A DNA stretch of 64,000 nt from Micromonospora sp. WMMD882 (GCF_027497255.1 NZ_CP114903.1:3844001-3908000), one strand, 5' to 3'; shown: positions 1-10,182, counted from the first letter of the stretch. Made by a program: numbers and translations. Notes: generated from the sequence alone by a model not told the origin.

Positions 1-472
1 CGAAAATGAAACCCTCGGCCCGGAGCCGGCGCAGCGCCAGCTCGTTACGCACGTCCGGCTCGACCACCACCCGCCGGGCGGCCGGGTCCCGCAGCAGGAA
101 ACGGATCAGGGCGGGGCCGACGGCCGAGGTCAGTCCGTGCGCGAGCCGCCGGGGCGGGTTGAGCAGCACGTGCATCCCGACGTCACCGGGCTGCACGGGG
201 TAACGCTCGCCGACCGGGTCGGCCCCGGGCTGGTACGTCTGGAACAGCCCGACCGGCTCGCCGTCGACCGTGAGCAGGTACGCGTGGTGGGTGGTCAGTC
301 CGGCGACGAAGGCGTAGATCTCGCGTACCTGGTCGACGCTGTGGTCGCTCATGCCCCAGAACGCGTTGCGGGGGCGGGTCACCCAGCCGTGCAGCAGTTC
401 GGCGTCCCGGTCGGGATCGACCGGGACGAAAGCCAACGTACCGAAATCGGGGATCTTCTCCTGATAAATCAT
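1..472 (-). CDS. Siderophore-type GNAT acyltransferase (partial, 3' end outside window)
   Basis: Reading the minus strand from an ATG at 472 gives an uninterrupted frame of about 157 codons that runs off the left edge. It begins MIYQEKIPDFG and contains HGWVTRPRNAFWGM, TTHHAYLL, VGLFQTYQ, DVGMH and VVVEPDVRN. These are hallmarks of the AlcB/RhbD/MbtK-like acetyltransferases that acylate N-hydroxylated diamines or lysine in siderophore synthesis. It resembles the protein at 33355-33906 more than the desC product in this window (shared WGM, THHAYL, VGLFQTY and PGD). It is divergent from the siderophore-interacting protein at 652, and the iron box between them could serve both. I infer an acyl-CoA dependent hydroxamate-forming role. 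Its natural acyl donor cannot be read from the sequence. Confidence 0.85.
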   Translation of the reverse strand, partial: MIYQEKIPDFGTLAFVPVDPDRDAELLHGWVTRPRNAFWGMSDHSVDQVREIYAFVAGLTTHHAYLLTVDGEPVGLFQTYQPGADPVGERYPVQPGDVGMHVLLNPPRRLAHGLTSAVGPALIRFLLRDPAARRVVVEPDVRNELALRRLRAEGFIF

Positions 473-604
473 GATCGGTGGTCCTTGCGGTCGGGGTGAC
501 GGACGCCGGGGTCGGGTGAGGGACGCCGGGCCGACTCACCGGCGGTGGTTGCTCGGCCACGGGGTGGGCCCGGGAGCAGGGCGGGTGTTCTGGGAACGCG
601 GAAC

Positions 605-641
605 TTAGGTTAACCTGCCCTAACGTAGGTTGACCTTACCT
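605..641. promoter_or_regulatory. Iron box(es) (IdeR/DmdR-type operator)
   Basis: TTAGGTTAACCTGCCCTAA (605-623) matches most of the actinobacterial iron-repressor consensus TTAGGTTAGGCTAACCTAA. A second, weaker half-palindrome, GTAGGTTGACCTTACCT, overlaps downstream (625-641). The site sits about 11 nt before the GTG of the siderophore-interacting protein and about 130 nt before the divergent acyltransferase. It probably represses the rightward gene under iron sufficiency and may affect both. Confidence 0.75.
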
Positions 642-651
642 GGGGGGACGT

Positions 652-1362
652 GTGAAACGGAACTGGGAGGCCATGGTGCTCAGGGCCATGGGCGGTCGGG
701 AGTTCCGGCTGACCGTGCTGGGCACCGAGTCCGTCGACGGGCACTACCAACGGCTGCTCCTCGACGACGGCGGCCTGCTGGAGACCTGCGGGATCCACCC
801 CACCATGTGGATCCGGCTGTGGTTCGACAACGACGGCCGCGCGCACCAGCGGGCGTACACGCTGGTCGACCCGGACCCGGGAGCCGGCCGGTTCACCCTG
901 GAGTTCGCCCTGCACGACGGCTGCGCGGCCCGCTGGGCCGGCGCCGCCCAGGTCGGCGACACCATCACGGCGACCGTGCAGGGCAGCGCGTTCGAGCTGC
1001 CCGACCCCGCCCCCGGGCACCTCTACCTGGTCGGGGACGCGGCCTCGCTGCCGGCGGTCAACAGCCTGCTCGACGCCCGCGCCGACACCCCGGCGACGGT
1101 CTGGCTGGAGTACGCGCACGAGGGTGAGAAGGCCCTGTCGCCGCGCGCCAGCGCCCACCACGAGGTGACCTGGGTGCCCCGGCGGGACGCCGGACAGCAC
1201 CTGGTCGACACGGTCTGCGCCGGGCTGACCGCCAGCGACACCGCCCACTACTGGGTGGCCTGCGAGGCGGCCACCACCCGCAGCATCACCCGGCACATCC
1301 GACGGACCCTGGGCGTGGACAAGCGTCAGCTCACCGCGTCCGGCTACTGGCGGGCCGGGTGA
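652..1362 (+). CDS. Siderophore-interacting protein (FAD-dependent ferric-siderophore reductase)
   Basis: This 236-aa protein is a SIP-family flavin reductase, expected to release iron in the cytoplasm by reducing ferric siderophore to the ferrous form with NAD(P)H. The FAD-binding RxYT motif is RAYT (residues 67-70), the nucleotide-binding part is LYLVGDAASLPAV, and the family C-terminal signature GYWRAG closes the protein. It is shorter than many SIPs (about 270-320 aa), with a trimmed N-terminus. The start is GTG 652 behind the purine-rich GGGGGGA. An iron box lies immediately upstream. The stop codon overlaps the ATG of the MFS gene (TGATG), so the two are translationally coupled. A second SIP lies at 32322. 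Confidence 0.9.
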   Translation: MKRNWEAMVLRAMGGREFRLTVLGTESVDGHYQRLLLDDGGLLETCGIHPTMWIRLWFDNDGRAHQRAYTLVDPDPGAGRFTLEFALHDGCAARWAGAAQVGDTITATVQGSAFELPDPAPGHLYLVGDAASLPAVNSLLDARADTPATVWLEYAHEGEKALSPRASAHHEVTWVPRRDAGQHLVDTVCAGLTASDTAHYWVACEAATTRSITRHIRRTLGVDKRQLTASGYWRAG

Positions 1363-2606
1363 TGGGTCGCCTCGGCACCCTGACCGCGCTCTACGTCACC
1401 CAGTACCTCGGCATCGGCTTCATCACGGTCGGGCTGACCGCCATCCTCCGCGACGGCGGCACCTCGCTGGACACCCTCGCGCTGCTCCAGGTCGTCGGTT
1501 TGATCTGGCCGGTCAAGTTCCTCTGGGCCCCGCTGCTCGACAGGTACGGCTCCCGTCGTCGCGGCCACTACCGCTCCTGGCTGCTGGTGTTCCAGACCGC
1601 CCTGGTGCTGGCCCTGCTGGCGCTGCTGCCGTTCGCGGACCCGGCCGCCCGGATCGGCCCGGTGGTGGCGATCTGCGCCATGTTCGTGTTCTTCTCCGCC
1701 ACCCAGGACATCGCCGCCGACGCGGTGGCCGTCCGGTTGCTCACCGACTCGGCCCGGGGCGTCGGCAACGGCATCCAGGTGGCCGCGAGCTACCTCGGCA
1801 ACCTGCTCGGCGGCGGCGCGTGCGTGCTGGTCTACGACCGGTTCGGCTGGGCGCCGGCGATCGGCCTGCTGGCCGCGCTGACCTCGGTCGGTCTGCTGGT
1901 GGTGTGGCGGTTCCGGGAGCCGGTCCGGGTGGATCCGGCGCCCGGGCTCGGCGTCGCCTACCGGGCGCTGCTGTCGGTGCTCGGTCAGCCGGGCTGCCGG
2001 CGGTGGACCTTCGGCGTGGTGCCGCTGGTCTACGTCGGCGCGGGCATGGCGTACGCGCTGCTCACGCCGGCCCTGGTGGACGCCGGGTGGTCGCTGGGCC
2101 GGATCGGCGTGGTGACCGGCGTGGTGACCAGCGTGCCGGCCATCGTGGTCGGTCTGGTCGCCGGGCTCGGTGTCGGCCGGCTCGGTCGGGCCGGCATGCT
2201 GGTGGTCGGCGGCGGGGCCCTGGTGCTGTCCACGGCGCTGCTGCTGCCGCTGATGGGCGGGTACGCGCCGCTGGGCGGGACGGTCGTCGCGCTCTGCGCC
2301 TTCCTGGCCGCGTACACGGCCGTGAACGTGGTGCTCTACACGGTCAACATGGACTACTCGCGGCCGGCGAGCGGGGGCACCGACTTCACCGTGCTGTCGT
2401 CGTTCGGGCTGGTTTGCTCGTTCGTGGCGGGGTCGGTGGGGCTCGCGGCGGCCGGTCGGCTCGGCTATCCCGCCGTGACGGTGGCGTCCATCGTGCTGGT
2501 CGGCGCGGGCGTGGTGGTGGGTCTGCGGCACCAGCGGCGGTTCGCCCGCCCGGCGGAGCGGGGCCGGCGCCCCGCCGTCCGCGAGCCGGCGCGAATCGCC
2601 GGCTGA
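1362..2606 (+). CDS. MFS permease, RhtX/FptX/AmpG-like (siderophore transport)
   Basis: This is a 414-aa, 12-segment hydrophobic protein starting at ATG 1362, whose A is also the last base of the SIP stop codon. The sequence NMDYSRPASGGTDFT near residue 330 resembles the conserved loop of the RhtX/FptX single-polypeptide siderophore importers and of AmpG-like permeases. Other typical parts are the N-terminal YVTQYLGIGF and the LLDRYGSRRRGHY loop between TM2 and TM3. Coupling to a ferric-siderophore reductase favours import of an intact ferric chelate. However, MFS proteins in actinobacterial siderophore clusters are often exporters, so direction is not settled. It shares the iron box at 605-641 with the SIP gene. 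Confidence 0.8.
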   Translation: MGRLGTLTALYVTQYLGIGFITVGLTAILRDGGTSLDTLALLQVVGLIWPVKFLWAPLLDRYGSRRRGHYRSWLLVFQTALVLALLALLPFADPAARIGPVVAICAMFVFFSATQDIAADAVAVRLLTDSARGVGNGIQVAASYLGNLLGGGACVLVYDRFGWAPAIGLLAALTSVGLLVVWRFREPVRVDPAPGLGVAYRALLSVLGQPGCRRWTFGVVPLVYVGAGMAYALLTPALVDAGWSLGRIGVVTGVVTSVPAIVVGLVAGLGVGRLGRAGMLVVGGGALVLSTALLLPLMGGYAPLGGTVVALCAFLAAYTAVNVVLYTVNMDYSRPASGGTDFTVLSSFGLVCSFVAGSVGLAAAGRLGYPAVTVASIVLVGAGVVVGLRHQRRFARPAERGRRPAVREPARIAG

Positions 2607-2620
2607 CCGACGCTTGAAAG

Positions 2621-2639
2621 TTAGGTAAGGCTACCCTAA
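2621..2639. promoter_or_regulatory. Iron box upstream of desABCD
   Basis: TTAGGTAAGGCTACCCTAA differs from the consensus IdeR/DmdR1 box TTAGGTTAGGCTAACCTAA at only two positions. It lies 40 nt upstream of the desA start and is followed by a further half-site, CTAACCTAACT. It is a strong candidate operator for iron repression of the whole siderophore biosynthetic operon. Confidence 0.85.
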
Positions 2640-2678
2640 CCTAACTCTGCTCCCGTTCTTCTACCGCTGAGGATCCGC

Positions 2679-4232
2679 ATGAGCCCGCTCGGCAGCCCGT
2701 TCGACACCGCGCCCACCGCCCCCGGGGCGGACCTCGCCGCGGCCCGCGCCCACCTGTTCAACGCCGGATCCGTCGGGCGGTACCGGGACGTGCTGGCCCG
2801 GGGCGTGGACCGGGTCGCCAACCGGGTCGCCGAGACCGACCGCCCCTGCACCGGGGTCACCCCGGAGGCGCTCGCCCCGGTCGTCGCGGCAGTCGACCTC
2901 GACCGGCCGCTCGGCGACACCGACGCCGCCCTGGACGAGCTGCACGACGTCTGGCTGCGCGACACGGTGTACTTCCACCACCCCCGCTACCTCGCCCACC
3001 TCAACTGCCCGGTGGTCATCCCGGCGCTGCTCGGCGAGGCGGTGCTCAGCGCGGTCAACTCCTCGCTGGACACCTGGGACCAGAGCGCCGGGGCCACCCT
3101 GATGGAACGCCGGCTCATCGAGTGGACGGCCGGGCGGATCGGCCTCGGCGCGACCGCCGACGGCGTCTTCACCAGCGGCGGCACCCAGTCCAACCTCCAG
3201 GCGATGCTGCTCGCCCGCGAGGAGGCGTACCGGCGGGTGGTCGGCGGGGCGGCCACCCGGCCGGCCCGCGCCGAGGTGCTGTCCCGGCTGCGGATCATCA
3301 CCTCCGCCGCCGGGCACTTCAGCGTCCAGAAGGCCGCCAAGCTGCTCGGCCTGGGCGCGGACGCGGTGCTGACCGTGCCCACCGACGCCGGCCGGCGGAT
3401 GCGCACCGACGAGCTGGCCCGCGTCATCGACCGCTGCCGGCGGGCCGACCAGGTGGTGATGGCGGTGGTGGCCACCGCCGGCACCACCGACTTCGGCACC
3501 ATCGACCCGCTGCCGGAGATCGCCGACATCTGCACGGCGGCCGGCGTCTGGCTGCACGTCGACGCCGCGTACGGCTGCGGGCTGCTGGTCTCCCCCACCC
3601 GCCGGCACCTGCTTGCCGGCATCGAACGGGCCACCTCGGTCACCGTCGACTACCACAAGTCGTTCTTCCAGCCGGTCAGCTCCAGCGCGCTGCTGGTCCG
3701 CGACGGCCGGACGCTGCGCCACGCCACCTGGCACGCCGACTACCTCAACCCCGTCCGGGCCGTCGAGCAGGGCATCCCCAACCAGGTCGACAAGAGCATC
3801 CAGACCACCCGCCGGTTCGACGCCTGCAAGCTCTGGCTCACCCTGCGGATCATGGGTCCGGACGCCATCGGCGCGCTCTTCGACCAGGTCGTCGACCTCG
3901 CCGCCGAGGCGTGGCGGCTGCTGGACGCCGACCCCCGCTTCGAGGTGGCGGCCCGCTCACAGCTCAGCACCGTCGTCTTCCGCTACCACCCGGCCGGGGC
4001 CGGGCCGAGCCTGGTCGACGACGCCAACCTGCACGCCCGCGAGGCGCTGGCCGCCTCCGGCGCGGCCCTGGTCGCCGGCACCAAGGTCGACGGCGCGCAC
4101 TACCTGAAGCTCACCCTGCTCAACCCGGAGACCACCGTGGCCGACGTCGCCGCCGTGGTCGACCTGATCGCCGACCACGCCGCCTGGTACGTCCGGACCA
4201 GCGCCGCCGACCTGCCCTGCCCGGTCGGCTGA
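2679..4232 (+). CDS. desA: PLP-dependent lysine decarboxylase DesA
   Basis: This 517-aa group II PLP decarboxylase is the first gene of a desABCD operon. It is expected to convert L-lysine to cadaverine. The PLP-binding lysine is in TVDYHKSFF (K327). Upstream lie the HVDAAYG cofactor motif and the TSGGTQSN phosphate-binding stretch, and DYLNP follows downstream. The closest functional family is the siderophore lysine/ornithine/DABA decarboxylase group. Substrate assignment comes from the neighbours (lysine-type monooxygenase, cadaverine-type acyltransferase and NIS synthetase). The start is ATG 2679, 40 nt after an iron box. desB follows after 25 nt, so co-transcription is likely. Confidence 0.93.
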   Translation: MSPLGSPFDTAPTAPGADLAAARAHLFNAGSVGRYRDVLARGVDRVANRVAETDRPCTGVTPEALAPVVAAVDLDRPLGDTDAALDELHDVWLRDTVYFHHPRYLAHLNCPVVIPALLGEAVLSAVNSSLDTWDQSAGATLMERRLIEWTAGRIGLGATADGVFTSGGTQSNLQAMLLAREEAYRRVVGGAATRPARAEVLSRLRIITSAAGHFSVQKAAKLLGLGADAVLTVPTDAGRRMRTDELARVIDRCRRADQVVMAVVATAGTTDFGTIDPLPEIADICTAAGVWLHVDAAYGCGLLVSPTRRHLLAGIERATSVTVDYHKSFFQPVSSSALLVRDGRTLRHATWHADYLNPVRAVEQGIPNQVDKSIQTTRRFDACKLWLTLRIMGPDAIGALFDQVVDLAAEAWRLLDADPRFEVAARSQLSTVVFRYHPAGAGPSLVDDANLHAREALAASGAALVAGTKVDGAHYLKLTLLNPETTVADVAAVVDLIADHAAWYVRTSAADLPCPVG

Positions 4233-4257
4233 CCCCCACCCTGGAGAGAACGCACAC

Positions 4258-5550
4258 ATGTCGACGCACGACTTCATCGCGGTCGGGCTCGGCCCGTACA
4301 ACCTGGGCCTGGCCTGCCTCACCGCGCCCCTCGACGACCTCGACGGGGTGTTCCTGGAGGCCCGCGACAGCTTCGACTGGCATCCGGGGATGCTCATCGA
4401 GTCCACCCGGTTGCAGACGCCGTTCATCGCCGACCTGGTCAGCCTCGCCGACCCGACGTCGCCGTACTCCTTCCTGAACTACCTGAAGGAGAAGGGCCGG
4501 CTCTACCCCTTCTACATCCGGGAGAGCTTCTTCCCGCTGCGCGCCGAGTACAACGACTACTGCCGGTGGGCCGCCGGGAAACTGCCGAACCTGCGCTTCC
4601 GACACACCGTCACCCGGATCGAGCACGACGACGCCGACGGCTGCTACGTGGTTCGCGCCGACACGCCCGACGGGCCGGTCACCCTGCGCGCCCCACGCCT
4701 GGTCCTCGGCACCGGCACCCCGCCGTACCTGCCGGACGGCTGCGCCGGCCTGGGCGGCGACCTGATCCACAACAGCCGCTACCTGGAATGCCGGGACGCG
4801 CTGCGGGCCAAGGGCAGCATCACCGTCGTCGGCAGCGGGCAGAGCGCCGCCGAGATCTACCACGACCTGCTCGGCGACCTCGACCGGTACGGCTACCAGC
4901 TCACCTGGGTCACCCGCTCGCCCCGGTTCTTCCCGCTGGAGTACACCAAGCTCACCCTGGAGATGACCTCACCGGACTACGTGGACTACTTCCACGCGCT
5001 GCCCGAGCCGACCCGCTACCGGCTGGAGTCGGAGCAGAAGTCGCTGTACAAGGGGATCAACACCGACCTGATCAACGACATCTACGACCTGCTGTACGCG
5101 CGCAGCGTGCACGGCCCGGTGCCGACCCGGCTGCTCACCAACACCGAGCTGACCACCGCCGGGTACGACGAGTCGACCGGCCGTTACACGCTCGGTCTGC
5201 GCCACGTCGAGCAGGAACGGGACTTCACCCTGGACACCGAGGGGCTGGTGCTGGCCACCGGCTACCGGTACCGGCTGCCGGAATTCCTCACCCCGGTGCG
5301 GGACCGGATCCGCTGGGACTCCCACGGGCGCTTCGACCTGGCCCGCAACTACACGGTGGACCACGCCGGGCGGGAGATCTTCGTCCAGAACGCCGGCACC
5401 CACGCGCACAGCCTCACCTCACCCGACCTGGGCATGGGTCCGTACCGCAACTCGTGGATCATCCGGGAGCTGACCGGGCGGGAGCACTACCCGATCGAGA
5501 GCTCCATCGCGTTCCAGGAGTTCGGCGCGCCCGCCGGGTCGCCGTCGTGA
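4258..5550 (+). CDS. desB: Cadaverine/lysine N-hydroxylase DesB (FAD, NADPH)
   Basis: This is a 430-aa flavin N-hydroxylating monooxygenase of the IucD/SidA/DesB family. It opens with the FAD motif [10 protein letters not shown]. The NADPH motif is [11 protein letters not shown], and the C-terminal hallmark [12 protein letters not shown] is present. In the desferrioxamine pathway this enzyme N-hydroxylates cadaverine to N-hydroxycadaverine. It could in principle act on lysine, as IucD does, but the preceding decarboxylase points to cadaverine. A clean RBS (GGAGAG) precedes ATG 4258. The last codons overlap desC by 4 nt (GTGA). Length and motif order are normal for the family. Confidence 0.93.
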   Translation: MSTHDFIAVGLGPYNLGLACLTAPLDDLDGVFLEARDSFDWHPGMLIESTRLQTPFIADLVSLADPTSPYSFLNYLKEKGRLYPFYIRESFFPLRAEYNDYCRWAAGKLPNLRFRHTVTRIEHDDADGCYVVRADTPDGPVTLRAPRLVLGTGTPPYLPDGCAGLGGDLIHNSRYLECRDALRAKGSITVVGSGQSAAEIYHDLLGDLDRYGYQLTWVTRSPRFFPLEYTKLTLEMTSPDYVDYFHALPEPTRYRLESEQKSLYKGINTDLINDIYDLLYARSVHGPVPTRLLTNTELTTAGYDESTGRYTLGLRHVEQERDFTLDTEGLVLATGYRYRLPEFLTPVRDRIRWDSHGRFDLARNYTVDHAGREIFVQNAGTHAHSLTSPDLGMGPYRNSWIIRELTGREHYPIESSIAFQEFGAPAGSPS

Positions 5551-6116
5551 CCGTGTTCACCCGGGTCGACGACCGGTTGGGCGAGCTCTCGCTGCGTCCG
5601 CTCGACGTGGCCGCCGACGCGCCGCTGCTGCACCGCTGGGTCACCCACCCCAAGGCGGCGTTCTGGCTGATGCAGGACGCCGACCTGGCCCGGGTCACCG
5701 AGGAGTACCAGCGCATCGCCGCCCACCCGCACCACGACGCGTACCTCGGCCTGTGGCGCGGCGAGCCGGCCTTCCTGGCCGAACGGTACGACCCGGCGCG
5801 GGTCGAGCTGGTCGGGCTGCACGACGCCGAGCCCGGCGACGTCGGCATGCACTTCCTGTGCGCGCCCGCCGACACCCCCACGCACGGCTTCACCCTGGCG
5901 GTGATCACCACGGTGCTGGCGTGGCTGTTCGCCGACCCGGCGACCCGACGCGTCGTGGTCGAGCCGGACGTGCGCAACACCGCCGTGCACGCGCTCAACG
6001 CCGCCGTCGGCTTCACCGTCGTCGGCCCGATCCGCAAACCCGAGAAGGACGCGTTGCTCAGCGTCTGCACCCGAGGCCAGTTCCTGGCCGCGACCCGGAA
6101 AGAGACGCCCGCGTGA
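5547..6116 (+). CDS. desC: N-hydroxycadaverine acyltransferase DesC
   Basis: This 189-aa GNAT of the AlcB/RhbD type is embedded in longer shadow frames. It starts at GTG 5547 inside the desB stop (GTGA overlap), or at GTG 5553. Conserved segments are [41 protein letters not shown] and GFTVVGPI. The protein is expected to transfer succinyl or acetyl from CoA to the hydroxylamine of N-hydroxycadaverine, producing the hydroxamate units of desferrioxamines. DesC enzymes are known to tolerate different acyl-CoAs. It overlaps desD by 4 nt. Two further GNATs of the same superfamily lie at 1-472 and 33355-33906. Confidence 0.92.
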   Translation: MTVFTRVDDRLGELSLRPLDVAADAPLLHRWVTHPKAAFWLMQDADLARVTEEYQRIAAHPHHDAYLGLWRGEPAFLAERYDPARVELVGLHDAEPGDVGMHFLCAPADTPTHGFTLAVITTVLAWLFADPATRRVVVEPDVRNTAVHALNAAVGFTVVGPIRKPEKDALLSVCTRGQFLAATRKETPA

Positions 6117-7930
6117 ACGCCACCACCTCCGTCGACCACCTGACCCCCGGCGCCTGGGCGACGGCCAACCGGCTGCTGGTGCGCAAGGCGCTCGCCGAGT
6201 TCGCCCACGAACGACTCGTCACCCCCGAGCCGGCCGGCGACGGACGGTGGACCGTACGCGGCGACGACGACGCGGTCGAGTACCGGTTCGCCGCCGAACG
6301 GCTCGCCCTCGACCACTGGCAGATCGACGCCGACAGCATCACCCGGCGCCGGGACGGCGACGAGCTGCCGCTGGACGCCGTCGACCTGTGCCTGGAGCTG
6401 CGCGGCGCGCTCGGCCTGACGGACGCGATCCTGCCGGTCTACCTGGAGGAGATCACCTCCACCCTGGCCGGCACGGCGTACAAGCTCGGCAAGCCGGCGG
6501 TCAGCGCCGCCGAGCTGGCCCGCGCCGACTTCCAGGCCGTCGAGACCGGGATGACCGAGGGCCACCCGTGCTTCGTCGCCAACAACGGCCGGATCGGCTT
6601 CGGCGTGCACGAGTACCACAGGTACGCGCCGGAGGCCGCCGCCCCGGTCCGGTTGCTCTGGCTGGCCGCGCACCGCGACCACGCCACCTTCACCTGCGCC
6701 GCCGACCTGGACTACGACACCCTGCTCCGGGCCGAGCTGGGCGAGGAGACCCTCGCCCGGTTCACCGGCGTGCTCACCGGGCTCGACCTCGACCCGGCCG
6801 ACTACCTGCTGATCCCCGTGCACCCGTGGCAGTGGTGGAACCGGCTGGCGGTCACCTTCGCCGGGGACGTGGCCCGCCGCCGGCTGGTCTGCCTCGGCGA
6901 GGGCCCCGACGAGTACCTCGCCCAGCAGTCCATCCGCACCTTCTTCAACGTCACCGACCCCACCAAGCACTACGTGAAGACCGCCCTGTCGGTGCTGAAC
7001 ATGGGCTTCATGCGGGGCCTGTCGGCCGCGTACATGGAGGCCACCCCGGCGATCAACGACTGGCTGGCCGACCTGGTCGACGCCGACCCGGTGCTGCGGC
7101 GCGCCCGCCTGACGATCATCCGGGAGCGGGCCGCGATCGGGTACCGGCACCGGCAGTACGAGGCGGCCACCGACCGCTACTCCCCGTACCGGAAGATGCT
7201 CGCCGCGCTGTGGCGGGAGAGCCCGACGCCCGGGATCGCGGACGGCCAGCGGCTCGCCACCATGGCCTCGCTGCTGCACCTCGACCGGGACGGCCGGTCG
7301 GTGGTCGGCGCGCTGGTCGCCGAGTCGGGGCTGCCCCCGGCCGGGTGGCTGCGCCGCTACCTGGACGCCTACCTGGTGCCGCTGCTGCACAGCCTGTACG
7401 CCTACGACCTGGCGTTCATGCCGCACGGCGAGAACGTGATCCTGGTGCTGCGCGACGGCGCGGTGGACCGGGTGGTGTTCAAGGACATCGCCGAGGAGAT
7501 CGTGGTGATGGACCCGGACGCCGACCTGCCCGAGCGGGTCCGGCGGATCCGGGTCACCGTCCCCGAGGACGAGAAGATCCTCTCCATCTTCACCGACGTC
7601 TTCGACTGCTTCTTCCGGCACCTCGCCGCGATCCTGCACACCGAGGGCACGCTGGCCGAGGACGACTTCTGGCGGACGGTCGCCGAGTGCGCCGCCGACT
7701 ACGCCGCCGGCGTCCCCCACCTGGCCGGGCGGCTGCGCCGGTACGACCTGTTCGCCGCCGAGTTCCCGCTGTCCTGCCTGAACCGGCTGCAACTGCGCGA
7801 CAACCAGCAGATGGTCGACCTGGCCGACCCGTCGGCGGCGCTCCAGTTCGCCGGCGCCCTGGCCAACCCGCTCGCCCGGTTCGCGCCGTCCCGCCCCGAC
7901 GACCGCTCTCCCGCGCCGGCAGCGACCTGA
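6113..7930 (+). CDS. desD: NRPS-independent siderophore synthetase DesD (IucA/IucC family)
   Basis: This 605-aa NIS synthetase starts at GTG 6113 within the desC stop. ATP-binding and active-site landmarks are HPWQWWNR, the segment QQSIRTFFNVT, HYVKTALSVLNMGFMRG, PHGENVILVL and KDIAEEIVVM. DesD activates the succinyl carboxylate as acyl-adenylate and joins three HSC units, giving linear DFO-G/B and macrocyclic DFO-E. The length is typical (about 590-620 aa). The FhuF-like/IucA N-terminal and ferric reductase-like C-terminal regions appear complete. It completes a minimal desABCD pathway, so a desferrioxamine-type product is well supported. The exact congener is inference. Confidence 0.94.
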   Translation: MNATTSVDHLTPGAWATANRLLVRKALAEFAHERLVTPEPAGDGRWTVRGDDDAVEYRFAAERLALDHWQIDADSITRRRDGDELPLDAVDLCLELRGALGLTDAILPVYLEEITSTLAGTAYKLGKPAVSAAELARADFQAVETGMTEGHPCFVANNGRIGFGVHEYHRYAPEAAAPVRLLWLAAHRDHATFTCAADLDYDTLLRAELGEETLARFTGVLTGLDLDPADYLLIPVHPWQWWNRLAVTFAGDVARRRLVCLGEGPDEYLAQQSIRTFFNVTDPTKHYVKTALSVLNMGFMRGLSAAYMEATPAINDWLADLVDADPVLRRARLTIIRERAAIGYRHRQYEAATDRYSPYRKMLAALWRESPTPGIADGQRLATMASLLHLDRDGRSVVGALVAESGLPPAGWLRRYLDAYLVPLLHSLYAYDLAFMPHGENVILVLRDGAVDRVVFKDIAEEIVVMDPDADLPERVRRIRVTVPEDEKILSIFTDVFDCFFRHLAAILHTEGTLAEDDFWRTVAECAADYAAGVPHLAGRLRRYDLFAAEFPLSCLNRLQLRDNQQMVDLADPSAALQFAGALANPLARFAPSRPDDRSPAPAAT

Positions 7931-7992
7931 TTTGCGCCGTCGTGGGCGGGTATGAATTGTCCGAGCCGACGACGAGCAGGGAGGAGCAGCCG

Positions 7993-8703
<711 letters not shown>

Positions 8704-8742
8704 TCGCCAGTCGGGTATCCGGACCCGGCGGCGCCCATGCGT

Positions 8743-8792
8743 CCGGAGGCCCCCCTGCGGGTGGTAGTTGTTGACCCGCGGGGGGCCTCCGG
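8743..8792. terminator. Long GC-rich hairpin terminator
   Basis: The arms at 8743-8762 and 8774-8792 pair over 19 bp with a single bulged T, around an 11-nt loop. The hairpin lies between the DUF1264 gene and the convergent DUF421 gene. It has no clear T-run, as usual in high-GC actinobacteria, and probably ends both convergent units. Confidence 0.75.
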
Positions 8793-8847
8793 GTCGCCGG
8801 TACGCCGCCGGCTCAGGTGGTCGCGGAGCACCTGCTCGTGGTCCGGG

Positions 8848-9378
8848 TCATGTCCGTCTCCCTCCGCCCTCGGGGTCGGGCACGTCGGCCAGGCTGCCGC
8901 CGTCACCCAGCTTGCTGCGCGGTATCACGCTCAGGCTTCCGTCGGTCTCCAGGACCACCGCCGCCAGCGCACCGAGATCCCCGATGCCCTGGCTGCGGGC
9001 GGCCTGCCGGATCTCGCTCTCCGCCACCCGGGCGTCACGCAGGGCGGCGTGCCTGAGCCGACCGTCCCGCAACAGCAGCGTCGGCCGCGCCTTGAGCAGC
9101 CGCTGCGACGGCGGCCAGCGGACCGCGACCAGGGCGGCGACGTACTGCAGTGCCACCAGCAGCGCCAACGCGAGGGTGCCCTCCGCCAGCGACACGTCCC
9201 GGGACAGCAGGATCGTCGCCAGCGTCGACCCCAGCGCCACCGTGACCACCAGGTCGAACGCGTTGAGTTTCGACAGCGTCCGCTTGCCGGAGAGCCGCAG
9301 GATCACCACCAGCAGCGGGTACACCACCACCGCGACGAGCAGCAGCCGAAGCAGGTCGGCGGGATTGTCCAGCAGCAT
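8848..9378 (-). CDS. DUF421 (YetF/YcaP-type) membrane protein
   Basis: This 176-aa protein has two or three N-terminal membrane helices (about residues 8-65) and a soluble C-terminal DUF421 domain. Family landmarks are RLSGKRTLSKLNAFDLVVTVALGS and the later LLLRDGRL and LETDGSLSVIPR. YetF-like proteins are membrane proteins of unsettled biochemical role, some linked to spore or envelope stress. No adjacent gene suggests a pathway. It converges with the DUF1264 gene, with a strong terminator between them, and is divergent from the channel-like gene at about 9474. The start is ATG 9378. Confidence 0.85.
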   Translation of the reverse strand: MLLDNPADLLRLLLVAVVVYPLLVVILRLSGKRTLSKLNAFDLVVTVALGSTLATILLSRDVSLAEGTLALALLVALQYVAALVAVRWPPSQRLLKARPTLLLRDGRLRHAALRDARVAESEIRQAARSQGIGDLGALAAVVLETDGSLSVIPRSKLGDGGSLADVPDPEGGGRRT

Positions 9379-9473
9379 CGCAGGACGGTACCCGCGCTGC
9401 GGCGTTCTACCCGTCCGGCTCGACGCCCGTCCGGGGCGGCATGGCGGACCGGACGGCGGGTACTGGCCCAGCC

Positions 9474-10166
9474 ATGACGCAGGACGCCGCCCGGGGAGAC
9501 TCGCGGCGGGAACGGCAGGACGACGCCCGGCTCAACGGGCTCGCCCGCCGGCTGGACAAGCCGATGGGCGTGCTGGGCGTCCTTTTCCTGCTGCTCGTGC
9601 TCGGTCAGGCGATCACCGACGACGAGCCGCTCTCCTCCGTGCTGACGGTCACCAGTTGGGTGCTGTGGGCGGTTTTCGTGGCCGAGTTCGCGCTGCGCGC
9701 CTGGCTGGCCCGTCGCTGCTCCCGGGAGTTCTGGAAACGCAACTGGTGGCAGGTGATCTTCCTCGCCGTGCCGTTCCTGCGGTTCGCCCGGGCGGCCACC
9801 GCCCTCCGGGCCGCCCGGGGCACCGGCGTCATCGCCGCCGCCGTCCGGGGCTCACGGTCCGCCGGGCGGCTGCTCACCGACCGGCTGGCCTGGCTCGCCG
9901 TGGTCACCGTGACGATCATCCTCGCCAGCGGGCAGCTCCTGGTGCTGACCGGCTCCTACCCGGCGTACGGGCCGGCGCTGCACGACGTCGCCCTCACCAC
10001 GATCACCGGGGAGCCGCTCGCCGCCACCGACACGTTCTCCCAGGTGCTCGAACTGGTGCTGGCCGCGTACTCGGTGTTGGTCTTCGGCACCCTGGCGGGC
10101 GCGCTCGGCGCGTACTTCCTCAGCCGCCAGCACGACGACGACCGGGCGACCCCGGAAGAACGGTGA
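9474..10166 (+). CDS. Ion-channel-like (VIC superfamily) membrane protein with non-canonical pore loop
   Basis: This protein of about 230 aa has five or six predicted membrane segments in voltage-gated-channel order. Helices fall at about GVLGVLFLLLVL, TSWVLWAVFVAEFALRAW and WWQVIFLAVPFL. An Arg-rich S4-like stretch (RFARAATALRAARG) follows, then S5, a re-entrant loop and S6. The P-loop reads ALTTITGEPLAATD, so the potassium filter TVGYG is absent. It is therefore channel-like, but ion selectivity is unknown. ATG 9474 or an in-frame ATG at 9441 may be the start, and neither has a decisive RBS. It converges on the GH43 gene, leaving only 16 nt between stops. Confidence 0.7.
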   Translation: MTQDAARGDSRRERQDDARLNGLARRLDKPMGVLGVLFLLLVLGQAITDDEPLSSVLTVTSWVLWAVFVAEFALRAWLARRCSREFWKRNWWQVIFLAVPFLRFARAATALRAARGTGVIAAAVRGSRSAGRLLTDRLAWLAVVTVTIILASGQLLVLTGSYPAYGPALHDVALTTITGEPLAATDTFSQVLELVLAAYSVLVFGTLAGALGAYFLSRQHDDDRATPEER

Positions 10167-10182
10167 CCGGCCTCGCCGCCGC

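Noticed and set aside
4566..6116. Long plus-strand frame that contains desC at its end
   Set aside because: The first 330 codons overlap desB in another frame; the GNAT begins at 5547.
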